23,338 nt of DNA from an uncultured Burkholderiales bacterium (GCA_937872165.1 CALMOR010000139.1:1-23338), one strand, 5' to 3'; positions 1 to 6,353 are shown, counted from the first letter of the stretch. Translations and numbers: made by a program. Notes: generated by a model not told the origin, from the sequence alone.

Positions 1-54
1 GTACGTCCGCAGATAGGTGATGTCGGTGACCCAGACGCGGTTCGGCTCGTCAAC
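1..54 (-). mobile_element. IS3-family transposase OrfB fragment (partial)
   Basis: The last 17 codons before the window edge read DEPNRVWVTDITYLRTY on the minus strand. This matches the conserved start of the integrase-like catalytic core of IS3-family OrfB proteins, and the Asp of VTDITYL is the first DDE residue. The segment comes from the middle of OrfB, roughly a third to halfway along a usual protein of about 280 residues. The IS is therefore truncated on this side, and no terminal inverted repeat is visible at the join. The rest of the element, if present, lies outside the window. Confidence 0.75.
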
Positions 55-822
55 CTCCCAGTGCGCCAGGCGCAGCTGGCCCGGTCGTTGGAAGAGCATC
101 GGAGAGAGCTGCAGCGCTGCTCGCGTGACGACGTTGCCGCTGTAAGCCTGGATCGCGCACAACAGCTTCCCGAACTGCTCGGGGTCGGTGATGGCAGCGT
201 AGTGGCGCGTCCGCGGGGCCGGCAGCCCGCCGGTCTTGCTGTTCACGAAATTCCTGGCCGGCTCGAGCGCGCCGACATCCACGGCGTACTGGAAGACATT
301 GACGACGGCTTCGCGAACACGGGTGGCCGTCTCCAGGTGACCGCGCTCCTTGATGCGATGCAGGCAGCGCACGAGTTCGGTCGGCACGATGGAGGCCATC
401 GGGCGGTTGCCGATCCACGGAAAGACGTGCAGCTCCAGGTGCCGCATCACCTTCGACGTGTATCCGGCCGACCACTGGTGATCCTTCTGCGCCTGTGCGT
501 GCCACGTGCGGGCCATCAGCTCGAAGGTGTTCAGCCGTGCGACGCGCTCGCGTTCCTGCTCGACGCGCCGCGCATCCCGAGGATCGAGTCCGTGGGCCCG
601 CTTTTCCGCCTCTGCCCGGGACTTCTGCCGCGCCGTTGCGAGCGTTATCTCCGGGTACGGCCCGAGGCTCAGCTTGGTCTCAGCACCCGCACGCTTGTAG
701 CGGTAGAACCAGGTCTTGCCGGCCGGGCGCACGCGCAAGTACAGGCCGTCCCCATCCCGCAGGAAATATTCGTCGCCGCGCGGCTTCGCAGCCCGGATTT
801 GAAGGTCGTTCAGCTGTCCCAT
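1..822 (-). pseudogene. P4-type tyrosine integrase, truncated and joined in frame to an IS3 transposase fragment (runs off window)
   Basis: On the minus strand an ORF opens with ATG at 822 and stays open for 274 codons to base 1. Residues 1 to about 257 read as a P4-like phage/island integrase. They carry the N-terminal arm-binding domain (LTDLQIR-AKP-like start, DGDGLYLRVRP, a YRYKRAG-type strand, LGPYPEITLATAR), the SAM-like core-binding domain (HLELHVFPWIGNRPM), and the start of the catalytic domain with the first catalytic Arg in LFQRPGQLR. After AHWEV the sequence switches to DEPNRVWVTDITYLRTY, the start of the IS3-family OrfB (rve) core with its first catalytic Asp. The other integrase catalytic residues (Lys, HxxR, His/Trp, Tyr) are therefore missing. 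Such integrases are normally about 400 residues. The gene lies beside tRNA-Phe, as expected for island integrases. It is probably non-functional, unless the join is an assembly artefact near a contig edge. Confidence 0.85.
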
Positions 823-868
823 GTGTACCCCAAAATCGACTGCGGTTGAAAAACAGTCTGGGGTACAC
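823..868. promoter_or_regulatory. 10-bp inverted repeat at the integrase start
   Basis: GTGTACCCCA at 823-832 and its exact reverse complement TGGGGTACAC at 859-868 flank a 26-base spacer. The first arm abuts the integrase ATG (822-820, minus strand), so it covers the ribosome-binding region. The symmetry suggests a protein-binding site, either an operator for integrase autoregulation or arm-type integrase sites of the attachment region. The repeat itself is seen directly; its role is inferred. Confidence 0.5.
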
Positions 869-1004
869 CAAAGTGCCCTTGCAAGTGCCGGTCGTACTGG
901 GATTTAGCGAGACTTCCTGGGACGCCGTTTTCGCCCTAAACCCATGAAGCACAGGGGATTTCGGGACGTTCCGGGTCAAGCTGAAATCGCTTGAGAAGCA
1001 GCGA
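869..1004. other. Non-coding island edge between integrase and tRNA-Phe (candidate attL side)
   Basis: No convincing ORF is present here. The stretch separates the integrase gene from the 3' end of tRNA-Phe and looks less GC-rich than the core genes that follow. Islands with P4-type integrases usually insert at the 3' end of a tRNA gene, so the crossover core is probably within or just beside the tRNA 3' half (1005 to about 1035). The other attachment copy would lie outside the window, to the left, so the core cannot be delimited here. Confidence 0.5.
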
Positions 1005-1080
1005 TGGTGGCTCGGGGCGGAATCGAACCACCGACACGCGGATTTTCAATCCGCTGCTCTACCGACTGAGCTACCGAGCC
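1005..1080 (-). tRNA. tRNA-Phe (GAA)
   Basis: The 76-nt minus-strand sequence folds as a complete cloverleaf. The acceptor stem is GGCTCGG/CCGAGCC with discriminator A and an encoded CCA. The D arm is GCTC-AGTCGGTA-GAGC, the anticodon stem is GCGGA/TCCGC around loop TTGAAAA (anticodon GAA), and the T arm is GGTGG-TTCGATT-CCGCC. It closely resembles E. coli tRNA-Phe. The integrase gene starts 182 bases beyond its 3' end, so it is the likely integration target of the element on the left. The tRNA copy in the window is intact. Confidence 0.98.
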
Positions 1081-1090
1081 AAGGGGCCGG

Positions 1091-1120
1091 ATTATACGCA
1101 GGGCGTCGGAGGACCGGCAA
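1091..1120 (-). promoter_or_regulatory. Promoter of tRNA-Phe
   Basis: On the minus strand a perfect TATAAT occupies 1096-1091. A TTGCCG -35-like hexamer lies at 1120-1115, giving an 18-base spacer. The -10 box sits about 10 bases before the mature 5' end of the tRNA at 1080, the right distance for a short 5' leader. Confidence 0.7.
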
Positions 1121-1163
1121 CCGGGGCCGGGCCTGCGCGTCGAGGGGCGAGGAGGCCCGTCGC

Positions 1164-1169
1164 TATAAT
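1164..1169 (+). promoter_or_regulatory. -10 box TATAAT directly before the hydroxylase GTG
   Basis: A perfect TATAAT lies at 1164-1169, with no good -35 hexamer at 17-18 bases upstream. It ends six bases before the GTG start at 1176, so transcription would begin at or next to the start codon. No Shine-Dalgarno sequence fits in between. This suggests a leaderless mRNA. Confidence 0.5.
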
Positions 1170-1175
1170 CCGCCG

Positions 1176-2645
1176 GTGAATTCCAGGCCCGATGCGGCGC
1201 GGGCGGCCAGGGCCGCCGCGTCTCCCTCTTCTTCCATCGCGGACGTCGCCGTCATCGGCGGCGGCATCGTCGGCGCGGCCGCTGCGCTCGCATCCGCGCA
1301 AGCGGGCCTTTCGACGATCTGGGTCGCGGGTCGTGCGGCCGAGACGCCGTCGTCCGTGCTCTCGCCCGCCGCTGGGTCTGCTTCTTTTCCGGCATCTGCA
1401 TCTGCATCTGCGCCATCGACGCCGCCGCCGTTGCCCTCGCGATCGCCATCGCCATCGCCTTTGTCGCCGTCACCCTCACCCTCGCCGTCGTCGTCGCCGT
1501 CTCAATGGGCATCTCGGTCGCCGCCCCTGTCGGCGCCGCCATCGCCATCGCCATCACCGCAAGCTGCATCGTCCGATCGCGACCTGCGCGTCTACGCGCT
1601 GAGCCCCGCCACCCAGCGCTTCCTCGATCGTCTGCGTGTCTGGTCGCAGCTCGACCCTTCTCGCGTCGCGCCGGTCTTCGACATGCGCGTCCACGGCGAT
1701 GCCGGCGGCCGGGCCGCTCTCCACTTCGGCGCCTATGCGTCGGCGGTCGAACGGCTCGCGACCATCGTCGAGCATCGCGAGCTCGCGCGCGTGCTCGGCA
1801 CGGCCGCCGGCTACTTCCCCGGCATCGAACGCATCGACGGCTTCGCGTCGCAGATCGTCGCGCTCGCCGACCACGCGACCTTCTCGACCGAGGCCGGACC
1901 GCGCGGCGCGCGGCTCGTGGTCGCGGCCGACGGCGCGCGGTCGCCGACGCGCGACGCGCTCGGCATCGCGACCGACGGCAAACCCTACGGTCAGCGCGCG
2001 ATCGTCGGCAACTTCGGCTGCGCGGGGCCGCATGCCGGCACCGCGAGCCAGTGGTTCACCGACGACGGCGTCGTCGCGCTGCTGCCGCTCGCGGCCGACC
2101 GACGCGACGAGCGCGATGCGGTGTCGCTCGTCTGGTCGGCGCCGGACGCCACCGCCGACCGACTGATCGACGAGGGACCGCGGGCCGTCGCCGTCCGCCT
2201 GTCGGCGCTCGTCTCGTCGAGCGACGCGCCGGCGATCGGTCCGCTGACGTCGCTCGGTCCGCTCGTGAAGGTCCCGCTCGCGATGCAGACCGCGCGGCGC
2301 ATGGTCGCGGACCGTTGCGCTCTCGTCGGCGACGCGGCGCACGTCATCCATCCGCTCGCCGGGCAGGGCCTCAACCTCGGCCTCGCCGACGTCGAGACGC
2401 TGTTCGACGTGCTCGTCGCGCGCGAGTCCTTCCGCGACTGCGGCGACGTGGTCCTGCTGCGTCGCTACGAACGCGCTCGCGCCGAGCCGGTCCTCGCGAT
2501 GCGCGGCATGACCGACGGTCTTGCGCGGCTCTTCGACGACGCGCGGCCCGGCGTCGTCCGTCTTCGCGGCCTCGGCCTCTGCGCGCTCGATCGCCTGCCG
2601 CCGTTGAAGCGGCTCCTGATGCGGCATGCCTCGGGCGGCGCATGA
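1176..2645 (+). CDS. UbiH/UbiF/VisC-family FAD-dependent hydroxylase with Ser/Pro-rich insertion
   Basis: 489 residues from GTG 1176. The family comprises flavin monooxygenases that hydroxylate the ring of ubiquinone precursors at the inner membrane. Visible motifs are the dinucleotide-binding GGGIVG at residues 28-33 (VAVIGGGIVGAAAAL), DLRVYALSPATQ at 136-147, the DG motif AADGARSPTRDALG, and the second FAD motif LVGDAAHVIHPLAGQGLNLG. Residues ~57-132 are an unusual insertion of Ser, Pro and Ala repeats, which does not belong to the fold. The conserved acidic residue expected after the second strand is not obvious (IWVAGRAAE). Members are usually about 390-410 residues, so the excess roughly equals the insertion plus an extended N-terminus. 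dsbC follows on the same strand about 130 bases later. The exact ring position hydroxylated cannot be told from sequence. Confidence 0.88.
   Translation: MNSRPDAARAARAAASPSSSIADVAVIGGGIVGAAAALASAQAGLSTIWVAGRAAETPSSVLSPAAGSASFPASASASAPSTPPPLPSRSPSPSPLSPSPSPSPSSSPSQWASRSPPLSAPPSPSPSPQAASSDRDLRVYALSPATQRFLDRLRVWSQLDPSRVAPVFDMRVHGDAGGRAALHFGAYASAVERLATIVEHRELARVLGTAAGYFPGIERIDGFASQIVALADHATFSTEAGPRGARLVVAADGARSPTRDALGIATDGKPYGQRAIVGNFGCAGPHAGTASQWFTDDGVVALLPLAADRRDERDAVSLVWSAPDATADRLIDEGPRAVAVRLSALVSSSDAPAIGPLTSLGPLVKVPLAMQTARRMVADRCALVGDAAHVIHPLAGQGLNLGLADVETLFDVLVARESFRDCGDVVLLRRYERARAEPVLAMRGMTDGLARLFDDARPGVVRLRGLGLCALDRLPPLKRLLMRHASGGA
1344..1571 (+). repeat. Hexanucleotide-type microsatellite coding a Ser/Pro-rich linker
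   Basis: Within the hydroxylase gene this stretch consists of short runs of imperfect 6-bp units (GCATCT, GCCATC, TCGCCA) and 3-bp units (GCC, GTC). They encode alternating Ser-Pro, Ala-Ser and Pro runs. Because the units are multiples of three, expansion keeps the frame open. The composition differs clearly from the flanking enzyme sequence. Confidence 0.8.
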
Positions 2646-2712
2646 GGCTATCCTCCGGTTTCACCGCGCACCGCTCCCGGCTCGTCGCTTCCCTCGCGTA
2701 ACGATCCGCCTC

Positions 2713-2736
2713 GACCGTCGACGATGCTCGACGGTC
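2713..2736. other. Perfect 9-bp hairpin between the hydroxylase gene and dsbC
   Basis: GACCGTCGA (2713-2721) pairs perfectly with TCGACGGTC (2728-2736) around the six-base loop CGATGC. It lies 68 bases after the hydroxylase stop and 38 bases before the dsbC start. No T-run follows, so it is not a textbook intrinsic terminator. It could be a weak terminator, an mRNA-stability element or a protein-binding site. Confidence 0.45.
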
Positions 2737-2774
2737 CAGTGGCCGTGATCCCTCTTCTCCCATTCGGAGTCCGC

Positions 2775-3575
2775 ATGTCCGTATCCGTCCTCCGCGCCTA
2801 CACCAGGCGTCTGCTCGCCACCGTCGTCCTCGCGAGCCTCGCCACCGTCGGACACGCGCAGAACGTGTCGAAGCCCGCGGCATCGACGCCCGCGGCGTCC
2901 ACGCCGGTCGACGCCGCCAACGCCGTCAACGATCCGGTCCTCAAGAAGACGCTCGAGATGCGGCTCGGGGCGACCATCGACGGCATCTCGCGCATGCCGG
3001 TCGGCGGGCTCTTCGAGGTCCGCGTCGGCGACGAGGTCTTCTATGCGGACGGGTCCGGCAACTACATCGTCGTCGGCAACGTCATCGACCTGCGCACGCG
3101 CGAGAACCTGACGCGCACGCGGGTCGAGGCGATCAAGCAGGCCGGGCTGCCGCCGTTCAAGTTCGGCGAACTGCCGTTCGAGGCGGCGGTCAAGGTCGTC
3201 AAGGGCGGCGGCAGGCGCAAGGTCGCCATCTTCGAGGACCCCAACTGCGGCTACTGCAAGAGGCTCGAGAAGGCGATCCTCGACGTCGGCGACGTGACGA
3301 TCTACGTCTTCCTCTATCCGGTCCTCGGACCCGATTCGCTCGTCAAGTCGAAGCAGATCTGGTGTTCGGCCAACCGCTCGAAGGCCTGGAACGAATGGAT
3401 GCAGAACGCGGTGGCGCTGGCCGGCGACGGCAGCTGCGCGACGCCGCTCGACAGGACGCGCGAGCTCGGAACGATGCTGCGCATCGACGGCACGCCCACG
3501 CTCTTCTTCTCGAACAACACGCGGGTCGAGGGCGCCATCGACACGGCCGACCTCGAGAAGCTGCTCGCCGGCTGA
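2775..3575 (+). CDS. dsbC: DsbC-type periplasmic thiol:disulfide isomerase
   Basis: 266 residues from ATG 2775, chosen because GGAG lies five bases upstream and a signal peptide follows at once (MSVSVLRAYTRRLL..., probable cleavage after GHA28). DsbC isomerises wrong disulfides in periplasmic proteins and is kept reduced by DsbD. After a Pro/Ala/Ser linker (PAAST repeated, ~34-45) come the N-terminal dimerisation domain (~50-125) and a thioredoxin fold. Its active site is C158-GY-C161, and the cis-Pro loop is GTP (P241). C197 and C221 match the structural disulfide known in E. coli DsbC. Length and motifs are normal for the family. It converges on mltA with 21 bases between the stops. Confidence 0.95.
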   Translation: MSVSVLRAYTRRLLATVVLASLATVGHAQNVSKPAASTPAASTPVDAANAVNDPVLKKTLEMRLGATIDGISRMPVGGLFEVRVGDEVFYADGSGNYIVVGNVIDLRTRENLTRTRVEAIKQAGLPPFKFGELPFEAAVKVVKGGGRRKVAIFEDPNCGYCKRLEKAILDVGDVTIYVFLYPVLGPDSLVKSKQIWCSANRSKAWNEWMQNAVALAGDGSCATPLDRTRELGTMLRIDGTPTLFFSNNTRVEGAIDTADLEKLLAG

Positions 3576-3596
3576 GGCCGTGCCGTCGGATCGCCG

Positions 3597-4922
3597 TCAA
3601 CGCGGCACGAGCACCCACATGCGGCCGTTCTGCTTCATGCGTCCGGCCTGGGCGCCCGCTTCGGCCCCGAACCCCCAGAAGTAGTCGGCGCGCACCGCAC
3701 CGTCGGGCGCGGCCGCGATCGCGCCCCCGGTGTCCTGCGCCATCACGAGCCGCCGCAGCGGCGTGTCGGTCTGCGGCAGCGTCGTCGCGAGGAACACCGG
3801 CGAGCCGAGCGGCACGATGCGCGCGTCGACCGCGATCGAACGTCGCGGCGTCAGCGGCACGCCGAGCGCCCCCTTCGGTCCGCGCGACGGATCGACGATC
3901 GCCTCCTCCCTGAAGAAGACTTCGCTAGGGTTCGACGCGAGCAACTCGTTCAGGCGCTCGGGATGGGTCAGCGCCCATCCCTTGATGCCCTGCATCGATG
4001 CCTGCGACAACGTCAGTTCGCCGCGGTCGACGAGCCACTTGCCGATCGACTTGTACGGCTGGCCGTTCTGGTCCGCGTACGCGAGGCGCACGGTCTCGAC
4101 GACGCGCTTGCCGCGCGCGATCTCCACGCGCCCGGAGCCCTGGATCTCGAGGAAGAAGGCGTCGATCGGGTCGTCGACCCACAGCACCTCCTTGCCGCGC
4201 AGCGCGCCGCTCGCGGCGAGGTCGCCGCGCGACGGATACGGCACCACGGTGCGACCGACGATGCGGCCGCGCAGACGCTTGCCCTTGAGCTCGGGATAGA
4301 GCGACGTCATGTCGACGATCAGCAGATCGTCCGGCACGCCGTAGAGCGGCGTCAGGTACGGCGCGACCGGCACGCGGCTGCCGCGCAGCAGCGGCTCGTA
4401 GTAGCCGGTGACGAGCCCGCCGTCGTTGCCTTCGGTGGTCGTCACGCGCTGCGGCACGAAGCGGCTCTCGAAGAAGTTGCGGATCGCGAGCGCGTCGCGT
4501 CCGTCGATGCCGCGCGCGCTCGTGCAGACCGCGTTCCAGTCGGGCTTGCGCATCAGCGCGTCGCAGGACGCGAGGAAGGCCGGCCATGCGTCGACCAGGT
4601 CGTCGTCGCCCCATCCGGGCAGGGCCGCGAAGGTCGTGGGGACGAGGACGGGCTTCGCGGTGATGACCGGTGGCGCGGTCGGCAGCGGGGTCGTCGGCAG
4701 CTCGACGGGCGGCGGCGGAGGGCGGACCGGCGTCGTGGTGCAGGCCGCGAGCCCGAAGCATGCGCACGCGAGCAGCGCGGCGACGCGCGATCCCGTGTGT
4801 CGGACGTCGTGCCCTGCGCTCGGCGCGGCCCCGATAGAATGCGGTGCCTCCGCGGCGCTCGACGCGAAGTCCCGCGTGGCGCTCGATGTCTGCGGCACGT
4901 TCCCGATGGATGCGAACAACAT
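3597..4922 (-). CDS. mltA: Membrane-bound lytic murein transglycosylase A (lipoprotein); start uncertain
   Basis: MltA cleaves peptidoglycan glycan strands to 1,6-anhydromuramic products from the outer membrane. The protein has a hydrophobic stretch and lipobox (LLACACFGLAAC), a Pro-rich tether (TTTPVRPPPPPVELP), the MltA domain (VTGYYEPLLRGSR, FFLEIQGSGRVE) and a C-terminal 3D domain. The latter includes AQDTGGAI, with the likely catalytic Asp, and ends DYFWGFGAEAGAQAGRMKQNG. From the lipobox Cys to the end is about 381 residues, normal for the family. The start is a problem: with ATG 4922 (441 residues) the Cys is residue 61, and with GTG 4898 it is residue 53. No ATG, GTG or TTG lies in frame within normal signal-peptide distance. 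ATG 4922 is used provisionally. It overlaps the 5' end of the plus-strand small gene. Confidence 0.9.
   Translation of the reverse strand: MLFASIGNVPQTSSATRDFASSAAEAPHSIGAAPSAGHDVRHTGSRVAALLACACFGLAACTTTPVRPPPPPVELPTTPLPTAPPVITAKPVLVPTTFAALPGWGDDDLVDAWPAFLASCDALMRKPDWNAVCTSARGIDGRDALAIRNFFESRFVPQRVTTTEGNDGGLVTGYYEPLLRGSRVPVAPYLTPLYGVPDDLLIVDMTSLYPELKGKRLRGRIVGRTVVPYPSRGDLAASGALRGKEVLWVDDPIDAFFLEIQGSGRVEIARGKRVVETVRLAYADQNGQPYKSIGKWLVDRGELTLSQASMQGIKGWALTHPERLNELLASNPSEVFFREEAIVDPSRGPKGALGVPLTPRRSIAVDARIVPLGSPVFLATTLPQTDTPLRRLVMAQDTGGAIAAAPDGAVRADYFWGFGAEAGAQAGRMKQNGRMWVLVPR
4835..4840 (+). promoter_or_regulatory. -10-like box before the small membrane-protein gene
   Basis: TAGAAT in the context GATAGAATG resembles a sigma-70 -10 element and lies 65 bases before the ATG at 4906. 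No clear -35 hexamer is visible. It would drive the small plus-strand gene, transcribing across the region where mltA must start in the opposite direction. Confidence 0.3.
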
Positions 4923-5106
4923 GTGGATCCTCGTCGCCGAGGCGCTCGGCGCGCTCGGCCTCTTTCTCTTCATCGTGTGGTGGACGCTCGGACCGACGCA
5001 TCGTCGCGAGCGCGATGCGCTGCGCGAGCCCGGTCTCGACGAGGCGCGCCGCGCCGCCAAGCCGAAACGGGCCGGCGCGGAGGACCGTTCGACGCCGAAG
5101 CGCTGA
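4906..5106 (+). CDS. Small single-pass membrane protein (66 aa), unknown function
   Basis: The ORF from ATG 4906 encodes MDANNMWILV, a strongly hydrophobic helix to about residue 28 (AEALGALGLFLFIVWWTLGP), then a charged, Arg/Lys-rich tail. This gives one membrane segment with a basic, presumably cytoplasmic, C-terminal tail. A start at the internal ATG 4921 (MWILV...) is equally possible, and neither start has a good Shine-Dalgarno sequence. It sits between mltA and apaG, both on the opposite strand, and ends 30 bases before the apaG stop. I do not recognise a family. The hydrophobic block followed by a soluble tail argues for a real gene, but its function cannot be stated. Confidence 0.6.
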   Translation: MDANNMWILVAEALGALGLFLFIVWWTLGPTHRRERDALREPGLDEARRAAKPKRAGAEDRSTPKR

Positions 5107-5126
5107 CCGCGACGCGGCCCCGTCCG

Positions 5127-5151
5127 CGAGCCCGAGTCAATGCAGGGCTCG
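5127..5151. terminator. Candidate hairpin between converging small gene and apaG
   Basis: CGAGCCC (5127-5133) pairs with GGGCTCG (5145-5151) around an 11-base loop that contains the apaG stop codon (5137-5139, minus). Its position between two convergent genes fits a shared terminator, but there is no T-run on either side. This makes it weak evidence. Confidence 0.3.
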
Positions 5152-5511
5152 GGGTACGGCGAGCGCGAACTCGTCGATCGGTGCCTCGAAGCGTGTGCCG
5201 TCCTCGGCCACCGCGAAATAGCTGCCGCGCATCGATCCGGTGGGTGTCGTCATCGCTGTCCCGCTCGTGTACTCGAACGACTCCCCGGCGGCCAGCAGCG
5301 GTTGGTGCCCGACGACCCCGAGCCCCTTGACCTCTTCGACGTGCGCGTCCGCGTCGGTGATGATCCAGTGCCGCGAGATCACCTGGGTCGGCACGTCGCC
5401 GACGTTGGTGATCGTGATCGTGTACGCGAAGACGTAGCGATGTTCGGCCGGATCGGACTGCTCGGGGATATGGCGGGTCTTGACGGTGACTCGGAGGCGG
5501 TAGGTCGACAT
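5137..5511 (-). CDS. apaG: ApaG (DUF525) protein
   Basis: 124 residues from ATG 5511 (MSTYRLRVTVKTRH), the usual length and start for ApaG. ApaG is a small fibronectin-III-like beta-sandwich protein linked genetically to cobalt/magnesium resistance and to the apaH region in enterobacteria; its biochemical role is unsettled. Typical sequence includes YVFAYTITITN, ISRHWIITDA, the glycine-rich VKGLGVVGHQPLL, and the C-terminal PTGSMRGSYFAVAEDG...DEFAL. It is divergent from rpe, with 119 bases between the two start codons. The small membrane-protein gene converges on its 3' end. Confidence 0.95.
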   Translation of the reverse strand: MSTYRLRVTVKTRHIPEQSDPAEHRYVFAYTITITNVGDVPTQVISRHWIITDADAHVEEVKGLGVVGHQPLLAAGESFEYTSGTAMTTPTGSMRGSYFAVAEDGTRFEAPIDEFALAVPRALH

Positions 5512-5554
5512 GGTATTCGGGGGGCGGGGTCCGGAACGGGAGGCGGCCGTCCAG

Positions 5555-5560
5555 TAGACT
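5555..5560 (+). promoter_or_regulatory. -10-like box for rpe
   Basis: TAGACT in the context CAGTAGACTGCAG lies in the apaG-rpe divergent gap, about 70 bases before the rpe ATG at 5631. It matches four of six consensus positions, and no strong -35 is visible. It is the best candidate I see for the promoter of rpe-gph. Confidence 0.3.
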
Positions 5561-5630
5561 GCAGGCCTTTCCGACCCGCCTCGCGGATCGCCGTGTGCCT
5601 GCCCATCCGACGAGCGCGACACCGAACCGC

Positions 5631-6353
5631 ATGGACCCTCTGAACCGTCGAGAGTATCGCATTGCGCCTTCGATCCTCTCGGCCGACTTCGCACGGCTCG
5701 GGGACGAGGTCGAACACGTCCTCGCCGCCGGTGCCGACTTCATCCACTTCGACGTGATGGACAACCATTACGTGCCGAACCTGACGATCGGCCCGATGGT
5801 GTGCAAGGCCTTGCGGCCGCATGCCGTTCGGCCCGACGGCGATCCGGCCGTCATCGACGTGCACCTGATGGTGAAGCCGGTCGATCGCATCGTCCCGGAC
5901 TTCGCCGAGGCCGGCGCCGACATCATCAGCTTCCATCCCGAGGCGTCGGACCACATCGATCGCACGCTGGGGCTGATCCGCGAGCACGGCTGCAAGGCCG
6001 GGCTGGTCTTCAATCCCGCGACGCCGCTGACCTACCTCGACTACGTGATGGACCGCGTCGACCTGGTCCTGATCATGTCGGTCAACCCGGGCTTCGGCGG
6101 CCAGTCGTTCATCGACGAGGCGCTGGTCAAGGTCGCCGATGCGAGGAAGCGCATCGATGCCTACGCGGCTGCCAGCGGACGCACGATCATGCTCGAGGTC
6201 GACGGCGGCGTGAAGGCCGACAACATCGCCGCGATCGCGCGGGCCGGCGCCTGCACCTTCGTCGCGGGTTCGGCGGTGTTCGGCTCCCGCGACGCCGATT
6301 GCGGCTACCACGGCGTGATGAACAAGCTGCGCGAAGCGCTCGCGGCCGCCTGA
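5631..6353 (+). CDS. rpe: Ribulose-phosphate 3-epimerase
   Basis: 240 residues from ATG 5631 (MDPLNRREYRIAPSILSADF). It interconverts ribulose 5-phosphate and xylulose 5-phosphate in the pentose-phosphate and Calvin cycles as a metal-dependent (beta/alpha)8 barrel. Signatures are APSILSADF, HFDVMDNHYVPN with the catalytic Asp, VHLMV with a metal-binding His, VNPGFGGQSFI, and EVDGGV with the second catalytic Asp followed by AGSAVF. An in-frame GTG at 5595 would add 12 residues, but the family normally starts near the chosen Met. gph follows 221 bases later, a gap filled mostly by a 13-bp tandem array. The order apaG/rpe/gph/trpE is one I associate with betaproteobacteria. Confidence 0.96.
   Translation: MDPLNRREYRIAPSILSADFARLGDEVEHVLAAGADFIHFDVMDNHYVPNLTIGPMVCKALRPHAVRPDGDPAVIDVHLMVKPVDRIVPDFAEAGADIISFHPEASDHIDRTLGLIREHGCKAGLVFNPATPLTYLDYVMDRVDLVLIMSVNPGFGGQSFIDEALVKVADARKRIDAYAAASGRTIMLEVDGGVKADNIAAIARAGACTFVAGSAVFGSRDADCGYHGVMNKLREALAAA

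Noticed and set aside
61..849. Plus-strand open frame opposite the integrase
   Set aside because: No recognisable motifs. It mirrors the minus-strand integrase, which has clear family signatures.
1252..1569. Minus-strand ORF rich in Met/Ala/Thr opposite the microsatellite
   Set aside because: It is only the complement of the hexanucleotide tract and has no start signals or domain.
4408..4905. Long N-terminal extension of the small membrane-protein ORF
   Set aside because: This part is antisense to conserved mltA sequence and low-complexity. The hydrophobic protein begins at 4906 or 4921, after the -10-like box.
5127..5151. Strong intrinsic terminator between the small gene and apaG
   Set aside because: The stem is only 7 bp with an 11-base loop and no T-run, so it is kept as a low-confidence candidate only.
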